Source of the DNA: Komagataeibacter xylinus
Lineage (GTDB): Bacteria > Pseudomonadota > Alphaproteobacteria > Acetobacterales > Acetobacteraceae
NCBI RefSeq assembly: GCF_004302915.1
Contig: NZ_QQBI01000010.1
Coordinates: 1-64,000 of the forward strand
Reading direction: 5' to 3'
Length of the DNA stretch: 64,000 nt
Positions 18,020 through 26,615 of the stretch are shown in pieces. Position 1 is the first letter of the stretch, and each line of letters begins with the position of its first letter. The notes below the pieces were generated by a model. The model was not told where the DNA came from, made no database searches, and saw only the letters and a list, made by a program, of their open reading frames with translations. The position numbers and the translations under genes are program-made.

Positions 18020-19212
18020 GCCTGCGGGCGATCCGCCCCGGCCGCATCGCCCGCGGGTTGCGGTGTGGCCATGCTGGCGGGTGTGGGCGGGCTGGCCGCC
18101 GGGGTATCCTTCATCACGTCCGCCCACAGCGCGCGCAGTTTCGCATCCATCGCATCATCCACGATGGGGAAGGGGTGGCTTGCCGCGATATAGGCAGGCT
18201 GCTGCGCCCAGTGCAGGGCAGCGCGCGTCGTGTCATCAAGCGGCGCGCGCGTGTTGGCGGGCATGCCCCAGTAGCATGATGACGTGGCCAGCCTTGCCTG
18301 GGCTTCGGGCGTGCGCAGGTATCTGGCAAATGCCAGCGCCAGCGCCTTGCGCTGCGAGGCCTCGACGATCGAGATGCCATGCTGCCAGCGGATGCCGCCC
18401 TGCCGGGGCACGGTAAAGGTCAGGTCCGGCCTGGGCTGCGGGGCATGGGCATCGGCTGTTGTCACGGTGCCGCCTTCATCCACGCCTGCCGTGGTCCAGC
18501 CGCCGCCACCCACCACGATATCCACCTGCCCGTCGGCCAGGGCCTGCTGCACGGTGGCGGTATCGCCCACCAGCGTGGCGTTGGCGCGCAGTGCCGCAAG
18601 CTTGTCATGCAGGGCGGGCAGGTCGGCCTCGGTCAGATGGGCGGGGTCAAGGCCGAGTGCCAGCGCCACGTAGGACAGGATGGGCAGGTAGCTGTCATAG
18701 ATGGCGATGCGCCCGTTATGGCGCGGCTGCCACGGCGCGTTGATGTCGTCCATCTCGGCGGCGGGCACGCGGGCCTGGTTGAAGGCCACGGCATGGAAGC
18801 CGTATTTTTCCGGCACGGAATAAAGCTGCCCCTGATACGACCCGCCTGCGGGGCTGGCGATGGCGGGGGGAATGTCGGTGTTCGGGAAATCCGCGGGGTC
18901 GAGCGGGGCCAGCAACCCTGCCGCCGCAAGTTGCGGGGCGGCGGTTTCCTCCATGATGACCACATCCCAGTCACCGGCCTGTGCCTGGCGCAGGATGCCG
19001 CGCACCGCCCCGGTGCTGTCGATATCCTTGAAGTGGATGCGCACCCTGTTGGCCTGTTCGAACGGGCCGAGCAGTTCGGGGTCCTCATGGTCGCACCATG
19101 TCAGCACGTTCAGGACCTCGTCAGCCGCCCGTAGCGGCGCGGGGGCCATGGCGGCAAGGAGCGAGAAGGCGGTCGCGGCAGCAAGGGCGCTGCGACGGCT
19201 GCGTGCGGACAT
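18010..19212 (-). CDS. periplasmic binding protein, PotD/PotF-like (orphan)
   Basis: 400 residues. The signal peptide ends APLRAADE. The mature part follows the spermidine/putrescine-binding fold: EVLNVLTWCDHEDPELLGPF, DWDVVIMEETAAPQL, YSVPEKYGFHAVAFN, VDIVVGGGGWT and an IRWQHGISIVE segment near the hinge. A Pro/Ala-rich tail (about 370-400) is unusual. The ATG at 19212 has GGAGGAG upstream. No ABC permease or ATPase is nearby, so it either works with a distant transporter or has another binding role. Confidence 0.82.
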   Translation of the reverse strand: MSARSRRSALAAATAFSLLAAMAPAPLRAADEVLNVLTWCDHEDPELLGPFEQANRVRIHFKDIDSTGAVRGILRQAQAGDWDVVIMEETAAPQLAAAGLLAPLDPADFPNTDIPPAIASPAGGSYQGQLYSVPEKYGFHAVAFNQARVPAAEMDDINAPWQPRHNGRIAIYDSYLPILSYVALALGLDPAHLTEADLPALHDKLAALRANATLVGDTATVQQALADGQVDIVVGGGGWTTAGVDEGGTVTTADAHAPQPRPDLTFTVPRQGGIRWQHGISIVEASQRKALALAFARYLRTPEAQARLATSSCYWGMPANTRAPLDDTTRAALHWAQQPAYIAASHPFPIVDDAMDAKLRALWADVMKDTPAASPPTPASMATPQPAGDAAGADRPQAQP

Positions 19213-19406
19213 AGGAAATTCTCCTCCAGGATCAACCCCCAGCATGAACGGGTCGGCGGGGCAGGTCCAGTGTACAGGTGGGGTTTCGTGCGGTCGTTCC
19301 GCACCCACAACGGGCGGGTGCCCGTGTCATGACAGGCGTGGCGTGCAGGACACGCCGGGCTGCCTGCCCGTTTGCCCCATATTGTCGCGCGCCATGATGG
19401 CGGGCT

Positions 19407-20540
19407 ATGGATAGCCGCATGATCGCCGATTTCATCCGCCGCCTTGCCCGGCGTCGTTCCCCGTCACCCGCCATGTCCCGATCCGCCCTGCGCGCCTCGC
19501 GGCAGGTGATCGCGCCCCGCCCGGGCTCGGAGGCGGCGCGCGCCATCGCCACCACCACGGTCATGCCCACCGGCCACCTGCGTGAATATGCCCGGACAGC
19601 GCGTGGCGTGGGGCGGCTTGCGGCCATTACGGTGTGGGTGCCGCTTTCGGTCGGGTTCGAGGCGGTGCTGCTGCTCGTGCCCGGGACCGCCAAGATCCGC
19701 TGGACGCGCATGGTCTGGGGCGGGCTGTGCCTGCTTCTGTCGCTGCGCATCCGCGTGGTGGGGCGCAGGGCCGGTGGCGTGGGTGGGCGCAAGGCGCGCC
19801 AGAATGGCGAGCGGCCTGTCATCTACGTCTCCAACCATTCCACATGGCTTGACGTGCCGGTGCTTGGCACGGTGCTGCCATCCAACTTCGTGGCCAAGGG
19901 CGATATCGAGGGGTGGCCCATCATGGGGCTGGTCTCGCGCATTGGCCGCACCATATTCGTCAGCCGCCAGCGCAGCACTACGGGGCGCGAGCGCGACGAG
20001 ATGCTGCACCGCCTGATGGTGGAAGGGGACAACCTGATCCTGTTCCCCGAGGGCACGTCATCGGATGGCTCAAGGGTGCTGCCCTTCCTTTCGGCCTTTT
20101 TCGCCATTGCCAAGCCGCCGCGCCTGCCCAAAGGCAAGGGGCCGGTCGCGCCCGACAGCGAGGCCGCCGCCATTGCCGCGCGCCCGGGCATGACGCCGCT
20201 GATCCAGCCGGTCTCGGTCGTGTATGACGAGCTTGAGGGCCTGCCGGTCAACCACGCCCGCCGCCCGGTCTTTGCGTGGTATGGCGACATGGAGCTTGGC
20301 CCGCATGTGTGGCAGCTCCTCAAATGGCGCTCCATGCGCGCAACCGTGCTGCTGCACCCCGCGCTCGACCCCGATGACTTTCCCAGCCGCAAGGCGCTGG
20401 CGCAGGCGGCCTGGCGGGCGGTGGCGGCGGGTGCGGCAGAGCTGCGCCAGAACCAGCCCCAGCCCGAGCAGGACAGCGCCTATGCCTGCCGCCCGCTTGC
20501 AGGCATGCTGCCCCAGGACCTTGAGCGCCACGACGGCTGA
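19407..20540 (+). CDS. 1-acylglycerol-3-phosphate acyltransferase (PlsC-like)
   Basis: 377 residues, longer than typical PlsC because of a charged N-terminal extension (about 1-65) and a C-terminal tail. One or two membrane helices (about 70-115) precede the acyltransferase core: VSNHSTWLDVPVLG (NHxxxxD catalytic motif), GRTIFVSRQRSTTGRERDE, and NLILFPEGTSSDG (FPEGT substrate motif). Acylates lysophosphatidate or another lyso-lipid, possibly lyso-ornithine lipid, which uses similar OlsA enzymes. Start at 19407 has no strong SD; 19419 is an alternative. Confidence 0.88.
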   Translation: MDSRMIADFIRRLARRRSPSPAMSRSALRASRQVIAPRPGSEAARAIATTTVMPTGHLREYARTARGVGRLAAITVWVPLSVGFEAVLLLVPGTAKIRWTRMVWGGLCLLLSLRIRVVGRRAGGVGGRKARQNGERPVIYVSNHSTWLDVPVLGTVLPSNFVAKGDIEGWPIMGLVSRIGRTIFVSRQRSTTGRERDEMLHRLMVEGDNLILFPEGTSSDGSRVLPFLSAFFAIAKPPRLPKGKGPVAPDSEAAAIAARPGMTPLIQPVSVVYDELEGLPVNHARRPVFAWYGDMELGPHVWQLLKWRSMRATVLLHPALDPDDFPSRKALAQAAWRAVAAGAAELRQNQPQPEQDSAYACRPLAGMLPQDLERHDG

Positions 20541-20759
20541 GGCGCCGCGGTGGCGGCTTTGTGTCAAGATTGAGGCATGTCATGTTTCCGCATGGGCATA
20601 AATCATAGTATGATGGCTGTGCCGAGTGGCCCGGTGCCCGTTGTCGCATGGCCATGATCGAATCTGGCAGCATGATGACGCGCCGGGCGGATGCCTGCCC
20701 AGGTCAGGAAAATGATCTCACATGGCGCGGTTGGTCGTGCCGATGTTCTGGAGTTTACG

Positions 20760-22949
20760 GTGGATCAGCCGAAGATTAGCGCCGATGTCCTGCTTTCTGC
20801 GATGGAGCAGGCCATTGATCCCATGGTCGTGATTGATGAGCATAACCTCATCATCTTCTTCAACACGGCAGCCGAGAAGATATGGGGCCGCTCGCGCGAA
20901 GAGGTCATGGGCCGCAATGTCAGCTGCCTCGTGCCCGAACCCGAGCGCGACCGCCATGACGACTACATCAACCGCAACCGCGAGACCGGGATCGGCCGGA
21001 TTGTCGGCACCTCGCGCGAGGTCGAATTCCGTCGCGCCAATGGCGAGTATGTCTGTGGCGAGCTGTCCATCTCGCGCGTGCAGGTGAATGATTGCGGCAG
21101 GATCTACTACATCGCGGTCATGAAGGACGTGACCGAGCCCAGCCGCCAGCGCAAGATCCTGGTGCTGCAGAATGACGTGCTCCAGGCCCTCGCATCCGAC
21201 ATGAGCATGGAGGAAGTGGGCGACCTGCTGTGCCGCCGGGCGGACAGTTTCGTGCCCGGCGCGGTTGGCGCGCTGATGCTGATCGACCGCTCGGGCAAGC
21301 TTTCGGTCAGTGCCTCGCCCTCCATGCCCAAGCGCTACCGCGCCGCACTCGACAGCATGGAACTCACCCCCGGGCAGCTCGAAACGCTGCGCGCCAACCC
21401 CGCCGCCAGCAACACCGTGGTGTGGGATGGCTACGCCTCGCTTGCCCGTTCGCTGGGGCTGGAGCGGTGCTGTTCGTCCACCATCGTCTCGCGCACGGGG
21501 CAGGTCATGGGCGTGTTCGCGCTGTACATGCGCGGCGATGAGGCCGATCTGGCCTGGGCGCAGCGCGTGGTCTCGACCAGCATGCCGTTCTGTGCGCTGG
21601 CCATCGAGCAGAGCGAGACGCGCCAGCATATTGCCCAGCTTTCCAATTTCGACAGCCTGACCGGGCTGCTCAACCGCACCTCGCTGCACAATATCATCGA
21701 GCGCCTGATCATGCGCGGCGGCGACAGCCAGTTCTCGCTGTTCATGGTCGATATCGACCGCTTCCGCGATATCAACGACGCGCTTGGCCATGTGAACGCC
21801 GACCGCTTCCTCATCGAGATCGGCCGCCGCATCCGCCATCTGGTCAAGGATGAATACATTGTCAGCCGCTCCGGTGGCGATGAGTTCATCATCGTCGTGC
21901 CCGAATGCTCGCATGAGCGCGCCGAGAAGTTTGCCGAGAACCTGATCAACGCCATCGCCAAGCCGCTGCAGGTGGGCGAGAACACGCTCAGCATCTCGTG
22001 CTGCGTTGGCATCAGCACCTTCCCCGCCAACGGGCCGGACAGCGAATCCCTGCTCAGCCATGCCGATGCCGCCACCCGCCAGGCCAAGGAGGACGGGCGC
22101 GGCCTGTTCCGCTTCGCCGGCCAGGAAAAGAACCAGGTGGCGCAGGACCGGCTGGTGCTGGGCTCGGCGCTGCGCGATTCGCTCTCCAAGGGCATGCTCA
22201 ACCTGCATTACCAGCCGCAGGTCGAGACCATGACCGGCGGGCTTTACGGGGTGGAGGCACTCTCGCGCTGGCACCACCCCACGCTGGGCAACATCTATCC
22301 CTCCCGCTTTATTGCCGTGGCGGAGGAAACCGGGCAGATCGAGGCCATTGGCCGCTGGTCGCTTGAGGAAGCGTGCAGCCAGATGGTGAAGTGGGACCGC
22401 GACGGCGTGCGGGTGCCGACCGTGGCGGTCAACCTCTCTGCCGTGCATTTCCGCAATCGCGGCCTGCCCGAGCACATCGCCAACCTGCTCAAGCACCATG
22501 GCCTGACGCCGGACCGCCTGACGGTGGAAATAACCGAGAGCGTGATGATGGACAGCAGCAGCGAGACCGAGGAGGTGCTGCATGCCATCCGCAGGCTCGA
22601 TGTCGGGCTGTCGATGGATGATTTCGGCACCGGCTACTCCTCGCTCTCGCGCCTGACCCGCCTGCCGCTGACCGAGATCAAGATCGACCGCAGCTTCATC
22701 AACGATTTCGAGCATGATACCAACGCTCAGGCCGTGACCATGGCGGTAATCGGCATCGGCTCGCGGCTGGGCATGACGGTGGTGACCGAAGGCGTGGAAA
22801 CCGAGCAGCAGTGGCGCCTTCTGGAGGAATTGCATTGCGATGTGATGCAGGGCTATCTTTTCTCCAGGCCATTACCCCCAGCGGAACTGGAAAAATGGTT
22901 CCGCGAGCGGCAGGAGCGTGGCTCTTTCCTCATTCCAACGACGGCATAG
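20760..22949 (+). CDS. PAS-GGDEF-EAL c-di-GMP phosphodiesterase, PdeA/Dos-like
   Basis: 729 residues. N-terminal PAS (about 8-130) close to the heme PAS of K. xylinus PdeA1 and FixL, including AAEKIWGRSREEVMGRNVS and RDRHDDYINRNRETG, where the His aligns with the heme ligand. A GAF-like middle (about 150-310) precedes GGDEF (SRSGGDEF, no RxxD inhibitory site) and EAL, which is intact: GVEALSRW, AVNLSAVHF, VEITESV, MDDFGTGYSSL, KIDRSF, TEGVE. It is probably an oxygen-sensing c-di-GMP hydrolase. The GTG at 20760 has GGAG six bases before it and gives the PdeA1-like N-terminus; an ATG at 20691 is possible. Confidence 0.9.
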   Translation: MDQPKISADVLLSAMEQAIDPMVVIDEHNLIIFFNTAAEKIWGRSREEVMGRNVSCLVPEPERDRHDDYINRNRETGIGRIVGTSREVEFRRANGEYVCGELSISRVQVNDCGRIYYIAVMKDVTEPSRQRKILVLQNDVLQALASDMSMEEVGDLLCRRADSFVPGAVGALMLIDRSGKLSVSASPSMPKRYRAALDSMELTPGQLETLRANPAASNTVVWDGYASLARSLGLERCCSSTIVSRTGQVMGVFALYMRGDEADLAWAQRVVSTSMPFCALAIEQSETRQHIAQLSNFDSLTGLLNRTSLHNIIERLIMRGGDSQFSLFMVDIDRFRDINDALGHVNADRFLIEIGRRIRHLVKDEYIVSRSGGDEFIIVVPECSHERAEKFAENLINAIAKPLQVGENTLSISCCVGISTFPANGPDSESLLSHADAATRQAKEDGRGLFRFAGQEKNQVAQDRLVLGSALRDSLSKGMLNLHYQPQVETMTGGLYGVEALSRWHHPTLGNIYPSRFIAVAEETGQIEAIGRWSLEEACSQMVKWDRDGVRVPTVAVNLSAVHFRNRGLPEHIANLLKHHGLTPDRLTVEITESVMMDSSSETEEVLHAIRRLDVGLSMDDFGTGYSSLSRLTRLPLTEIKIDRSFINDFEHDTNAQAVTMAVIGIGSRLGMTVVTEGVETEQQWRLLEELHCDVMQGYLFSRPLPPAELEKWFRERQERGSFLIPTTA

Positions 22950-22960
22950 AGCATGTGGTG

Positions 22961-23001
22961 CCCCGCGCATGGTGTTGGCGTTCTGGTGCCATGCGTTGGG
23001 G
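22961..23001 (+). promoter_or_regulatory. hairpin between the two c-di-GMP genes
   Basis: CCCC-GC-GCATGG pairs with CCATGC-GTT-GGGG around a loop of 16 bases. It lies 12 bases after the PDE stop and 59 before the next gene. No T tract follows, so attenuation or mRNA stability control is as likely as termination. Confidence 0.4.
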
Positions 23002-23059
23002 CGGTTTGAGTTCATGAAGCATAACAGTTTGTCTTTTATTACGGATTCCAGGCGGGAAC

Positions 23060-24784
23060 ATGGCATTGCAACACGATGATCGGCTGCGGGCCCTGACGCA
23101 TCAGGATGCGGATTTCTGGGCTGATCTGGTTGATAATGTCCTCATTGTCGCGATTACGGATAGCGAGGGGGTCATCACCTATGTCAATGACCGCTTCTGC
23201 GAGATAAGCCAGTACTCGCGCGAGGAGCTGGTGGGCTCGACGCACCGGATCGTCAATTCCGGTTATCATGATGCTGATTTCTTCCGCGATCTGTACCGCA
23301 CCATCAAGGCGGGGCAGCTGTGGCGCGGCAATATCTGCAACCGTGCCAAGGATGGGTCGCTGTACTGGGTGGCCACCACCATCATCCCCAAGATCGACCG
23401 GCAGGGCACGATCACGGGGTACGTGGCCAGCCGGTTCGAGATTACCGAACTCATGAACACGCGCGACCGGCTGTGTGAACTGGCCGAGACCGATACCCTG
23501 ACCGGGCTGCTCAACCGTGGTGGCTTCAACACCGCGCTGGCCGATGAGATCGCGCGCTGCCGCGAGCCGGGTATGACCGCCCACCCGGCACTTGCCATGT
23601 TCGACCTTGATGGTTTCAAGCAGATCAATGACGTGCACGGCCACCATGCGGGTGACATCGTGCTGCGCGCCATCGCCTCGCGGCTGATCGAACTCACCCA
23701 CCCCGATGATCCGGTCAGCCGGCTTGGCGGCGACGAGTTTGCCGTCATCCTGCACCGCACGCTCGAGGATGTATCGCTCGAGCGGTACATGGACCGCCTG
23801 CAGGCCATCCTTGAGCGCCCCATCGATATCGAGACGGTAACGGTCAGCGTTGCGGGCAGCATTGGCGCGGTGCTGCTTGATGGCACCGACACGATGGAAG
23901 ACGTGCAGAAAAACGCCGACATGGCCATGTATGCCGCCAAGCGCGCGGGCGGCAAGCAGTCGCAGATGTTCACCAAGAACCTGCGCGAGCGTGCGCAGGC
24001 GCGTGTCTCGATCCTGAGCGAGGCGCGGTGCGGGGTCGTGCGCAACCAGTTCGAGGTCTATTACCAGCCGATCGTGAACTGCAACACGATGGAGGTGGAC
24101 CAGATCGAGGCGCTGCTGCGCTGGCAGCACCCCGAGCGCGGGCTGCTCGCGGCGGAAGACTTCTCCGACGTGTTTACCGATGCCGGGCTGGCCCAGGCGA
24201 TGGGGCCGCGTATGATCGAGGCGTTCCGGCGCGATGTGTGCATGTGGAACGAGAAGGGCCAGCCGCCCCGCCAGCTTGCCATCAACCTCTCGCGCATGGA
24301 CCTGATCCGTGATGACTACCAGCGCGAGCTTGAGGAATCGCTGCGGCGCTTCAACATGTCACCTGACAGCTTCGTGCTGGAAGTGACCGAAGCCATGCTG
24401 CATGGCCGCCGGGCCGAGCAGGGCATCCGCAACCTGCGTGAACTGGCGCGGGCGGGTTTCCGTATCGCGCTCGACAATTTCGGCAAGGGCATCACGGTGC
24501 TGAACCACCTGCGCGAGCTGCCGTTCTCGCAGGTCAAGATCGACCAGAGCATGGTGGCGAACATCGTGGGCAACCCCGATGCCTGCATGGTCCTGTCCAG
24601 CCTGATCGACATGGGGCAGGGCTTCAACATGGAAGTCACGGTCGAGGGGGTTGAAAACCGCGAGCAGTTTGATCTCGTCAAGGCGCTCAGGCCCGAGCGC
24701 ATCCAGGGCTTCTTTGTTTCCTCGGCGCTGTCCTCGCAGGACATTCTCAAGCTGCCTGCCCGTTTTGAAGGGGTGACGCTGTGA
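23060..24784 (+). CDS. PAS-GGDEF-EAL protein, diguanylate cyclase (Dgc-like)
   Basis: 574 residues. The N-terminal PAS (about 15-130) has NICNRAKDGSLYWVATTIIP, the signature of FAD-binding PAS domains such as Aer and NifL; K. xylinus DGC2 has such a domain. GGDEF is intact (SRLGGDEFAVIL) with TDTLTGLLNRGGF at its start; the position of the RxxD inhibitory site reads HPDD. EAL keeps QIEALLRW, AINLSRMD, LEVTEAM, KIDQSM and VEGVEN, but the metal-binding DDFGTG is DNFGKG, so hydrolysis may be weak. Together with the upstream PDE it forms a cdg-type operon. Confidence 0.9.
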   Translation: MALQHDDRLRALTHQDADFWADLVDNVLIVAITDSEGVITYVNDRFCEISQYSREELVGSTHRIVNSGYHDADFFRDLYRTIKAGQLWRGNICNRAKDGSLYWVATTIIPKIDRQGTITGYVASRFEITELMNTRDRLCELAETDTLTGLLNRGGFNTALADEIARCREPGMTAHPALAMFDLDGFKQINDVHGHHAGDIVLRAIASRLIELTHPDDPVSRLGGDEFAVILHRTLEDVSLERYMDRLQAILERPIDIETVTVSVAGSIGAVLLDGTDTMEDVQKNADMAMYAAKRAGGKQSQMFTKNLRERAQARVSILSEARCGVVRNQFEVYYQPIVNCNTMEVDQIEALLRWQHPERGLLAAEDFSDVFTDAGLAQAMGPRMIEAFRRDVCMWNEKGQPPRQLAINLSRMDLIRDDYQRELEESLRRFNMSPDSFVLEVTEAMLHGRRAEQGIRNLRELARAGFRIALDNFGKGITVLNHLRELPFSQVKIDQSMVANIVGNPDACMVLSSLIDMGQGFNMEVTVEGVENREQFDLVKALRPERIQGFFVSSALSSQDILKLPARFEGVTL

Positions 24785-25230
24785 GCGACGACACCCCCCG
24801 CACGGTGGCCGCGCGCATTGGCGATGACCTGCCGCGCGTGGACGTGATTGGCCTGGCCAATACGCGGCGCATCATGCATGCGGAGCGCCATAATGATGGC
24901 GCGCGCATGCCGCTGTTCATTCCCACGGCCTCATGGGCGCGGTTGCTGGAGCTGCATTGCACGGGGGAGGGCGACCGGCCCCGCCTCGCGCCCTCGCGCG
25001 TCATGGACGGGCTGGAGCGTGCCCTTGGCCGTATCATGACCGAGGTGGTGCGCCACGATGCGGCGCAGGACGCGCCGCTGCGCCCGGCCTATGAAGTCAC
25101 ATCCGACCTGTTCGGGGCGGAAGGGCCGGTCGAGATCCGCATGCTCGTGGACCGCACGACCGGTGTTGCCTGCATGCTGGCCGGGCCGCCTGCGGATATG
25201 GCGGCGCTGCCGCTCGAGATGACTTCCTGA
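24781..25230 (+). CDS. unknown protein coupled to the c-di-GMP operon
   Basis: 149 residues, no family recognised. The GTG start at 24781 overlaps the cyclase stop as GTGA, so the two are co-translated. It has no signal peptide or membrane helix. Visible features: an acidic N-terminus, LFIPTASWARLLELHC, VMDGLERALGRIMTEVVRH, and a beta-rich C-terminal half with EVTSDLFGAEGPVEIRMLV. The tight coupling suggests a function tied to c-di-GMP signalling (for example a regulator or partner of the cyclase), which is inference from context only. Confidence 0.75.
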   Translation: MSDDTPRTVAARIGDDLPRVDVIGLANTRRIMHAERHNDGARMPLFIPTASWARLLELHCTGEGDRPRLAPSRVMDGLERALGRIMTEVVRHDAAQDAPLRPAYEVTSDLFGAEGPVEIRMLVDRTTGVACMLAGPPADMAALPLEMTS

Positions 25231-25234
25231 TTAT

Positions 25235-25291
25235 AAAAAGCTTCAGGTAATGCCGCCTTTTTGGAAAAAAAGGCGGCACCCAAAAACTTTT
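25235..25291. repeat. intergenic palindromic repeat, copy 4
   Basis: AAAAAGCTTCAGGTAATGCC, then GCCGCCTTTTTGG and AAAAAAAGGCGGC, then ACCCAAAAACTTTT. Lies between converging genes (24781 and 25290). Confidence 0.75.
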
Positions 25292-25892
25292 ATTTTGCGC
25301 TTGCGGGTGCTGGCGTGTCTGGTGTCGGCGGTGTAGCGGGCTGTGCCTCGAGCCTGGGCGAGTGAAAGGCGGAGACAGGGCTGAAAACCCCTTTCTTCAC
25401 ATGCCGCATGGACGCAACCGGCTGGCGCACGCAGCCACGGGTGACGATGGAACACACACCGTCCGTGCCCATCATTTCATCATCATCGCCGCTGTAATGC
25501 ACCTGGGTTACCCGGTCGTTTTCAAAGCGGATATCGGCAACGCAGGTCTTGCCCGCGCCGCCGAGTGTCGTTTCGGTCAGGTTCACGACCGACTGGAGCG
25601 GGATCAGCGTCGAATCATTGGTCGAAGGAATGTTCAGGGTGCGGGAATATTCAAAAATCTGCACTGCATCGCTGATTTTCTTGGTCTTGTCCGGAATGCC
25701 CACGCAGGACTGCACGTCCGTGCTGTTCATGCCGATCATGGTCATCTGCGCGCGATGGGCGGCGCGTGAATCCGTGTAACCACACCCTGAAAGGCCAGCA
25801 AGGCCCAGCAGCCCCACCATAAGTCCACTGGCCTGCCACAGGCGCAGGCGGGGCCACAGGGCGGTGAAACGGGCGGTTATGGGTGCAGTCAT
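25290..25892 (-). CDS. hypothetical lipoprotein
   Basis: 200 residues from ATG 25892. The hydrophobic N-terminal segment ends in LAGLSGCGYTDS, a lipobox (Cys about 39). The mature part has a pattern reminiscent of BamE/SmpA-like proteins (MTMIGMNSTDVQSCVGIPDK, then short strands), ending in a Pro/Ala-rich tail PATPPTPDTPAPASAK. The first segment recalls the small alpha-beta fold used to test outer-membrane assembly partners, but this is only a similarity in layout. The longer frame to 26048 lacks a start signal. Confidence 0.65.
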   Translation of the reverse strand: MTAPITARFTALWPRLRLWQASGLMVGLLGLAGLSGCGYTDSRAAHRAQMTMIGMNSTDVQSCVGIPDKTKKISDAVQIFEYSRTLNIPSTNDSTLIPLQSVVNLTETTLGGAGKTCVADIRFENDRVTQVHYSGDDDEMMGTDGVCSIVTRGCVRQPVASMRHVKKGVFSPVSAFHSPRLEAQPATPPTPDTPAPASAK

Positions 25893-26040
25893 ATGGCCTC
25901 TGTCAAATATCTGGACCCGTGCAGGCCCTGTGTGGCGTGAGCGGGTGCGTGATGCCGGAACAAACCGGTTGGTGATGAAAGCCGCCTGAAAATGTGCGCC
26001 CCACTCCCCCTGCAAACTGCGGGACGCTTGTGGTGAATAT

Positions 26041-26101
26041 TTTTTCAAAAAGCTTTAACGAGCGGCCCTTTTTTGAAAAAAGGCAGCATCTAAAAACTTT
26101 T
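26041..26101. repeat. intergenic palindromic repeat, copy 5
   Basis: TTTTTCAAAAAGCTTTAACG, then CGGCCCTTTTTTGAAAAAAG, GCAGCATCTAAAAACTTT. The right end is the standard one; the left arm is diverged. It lies upstream of the lipoprotein gene rather than at a convergent junction. Confidence 0.65.
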
Positions 26102-26102
26102 A

Positions 26103-26444
26103 CTATTTTTATCAGTGCGTTGTTTCAAAACCATCTCGTGCATCGAAACAATAACGCGACAGGGCGGGGGGAGTTCTCGCCGTGCGCACAGGCGATCTGC
26201 GCGGGCCTGCATATCGTTGCATGTGCAGGCTCGCTCATGCGTTTCGTCATGCCTGCCGATGGTCAGGATGCCATTGAGGGAGGACGCCAGGTTTTTGGGG
26301 AACAGCGCCGAGATTGATCGGGCGCGTTGACGGGCACCATGGCCCTGACGGACCGAAAGTGGCCGCACATGCCCTGGCGGTCTTCCCTGGTCCATGGAGA
26401 CCAGACAACGCAGAACCGTAACAAAAAAATATCTAGGGAAATCA
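26103..26444. other. gene-free stretch, 342 bp
   Basis: No convincing gene. Short frames on both strands lack ribosome sites and family character. One hairpin stands out: GCCTGCA (26205-26211) with TGCAGGC (26224-26230). The end of the stretch (CGTAACAAAAAAATATCTAG) lies just beyond the 3' end of the minus-strand tRNA-Thr; on that strand it reads through CTAGATATTTTTTTG, a possible T-rich terminator tail. Confidence 0.4.
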
Positions 26445-26519
<75 letters not shown>

Positions 26520-26549
26520 ACGGTATGCGGGCTTCCTAACTTTTCCTGC

Positions 26550-26605
26550 ACCGGCTGGCAACCCCCTTTTATCGCCTTTTGGCAAATTAGGGCGTTCCAG
26601 CCGGT
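26550..26605 (-). terminator. long-armed hairpin between dksA and tRNA-Thr
   Basis: ACCGGCTGG (26550-26558) and CCAGCCGGT (26597-26605) are exact inverted copies, 38 bases apart, 11 bases past the dksA stop. The enclosed DNA contains GCC..TTTTGGC. No long T run follows, so it is a probable but atypical terminator or processing site. Confidence 0.45.
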
Positions 26606-26615
26606 TGGGGAGGGG

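Noticed and set aside
26103-26444. Possible small RNA gene upstream of tRNA-Thr
   Set aside because: Only one short hairpin and no promoter or terminator pattern that I can defend.
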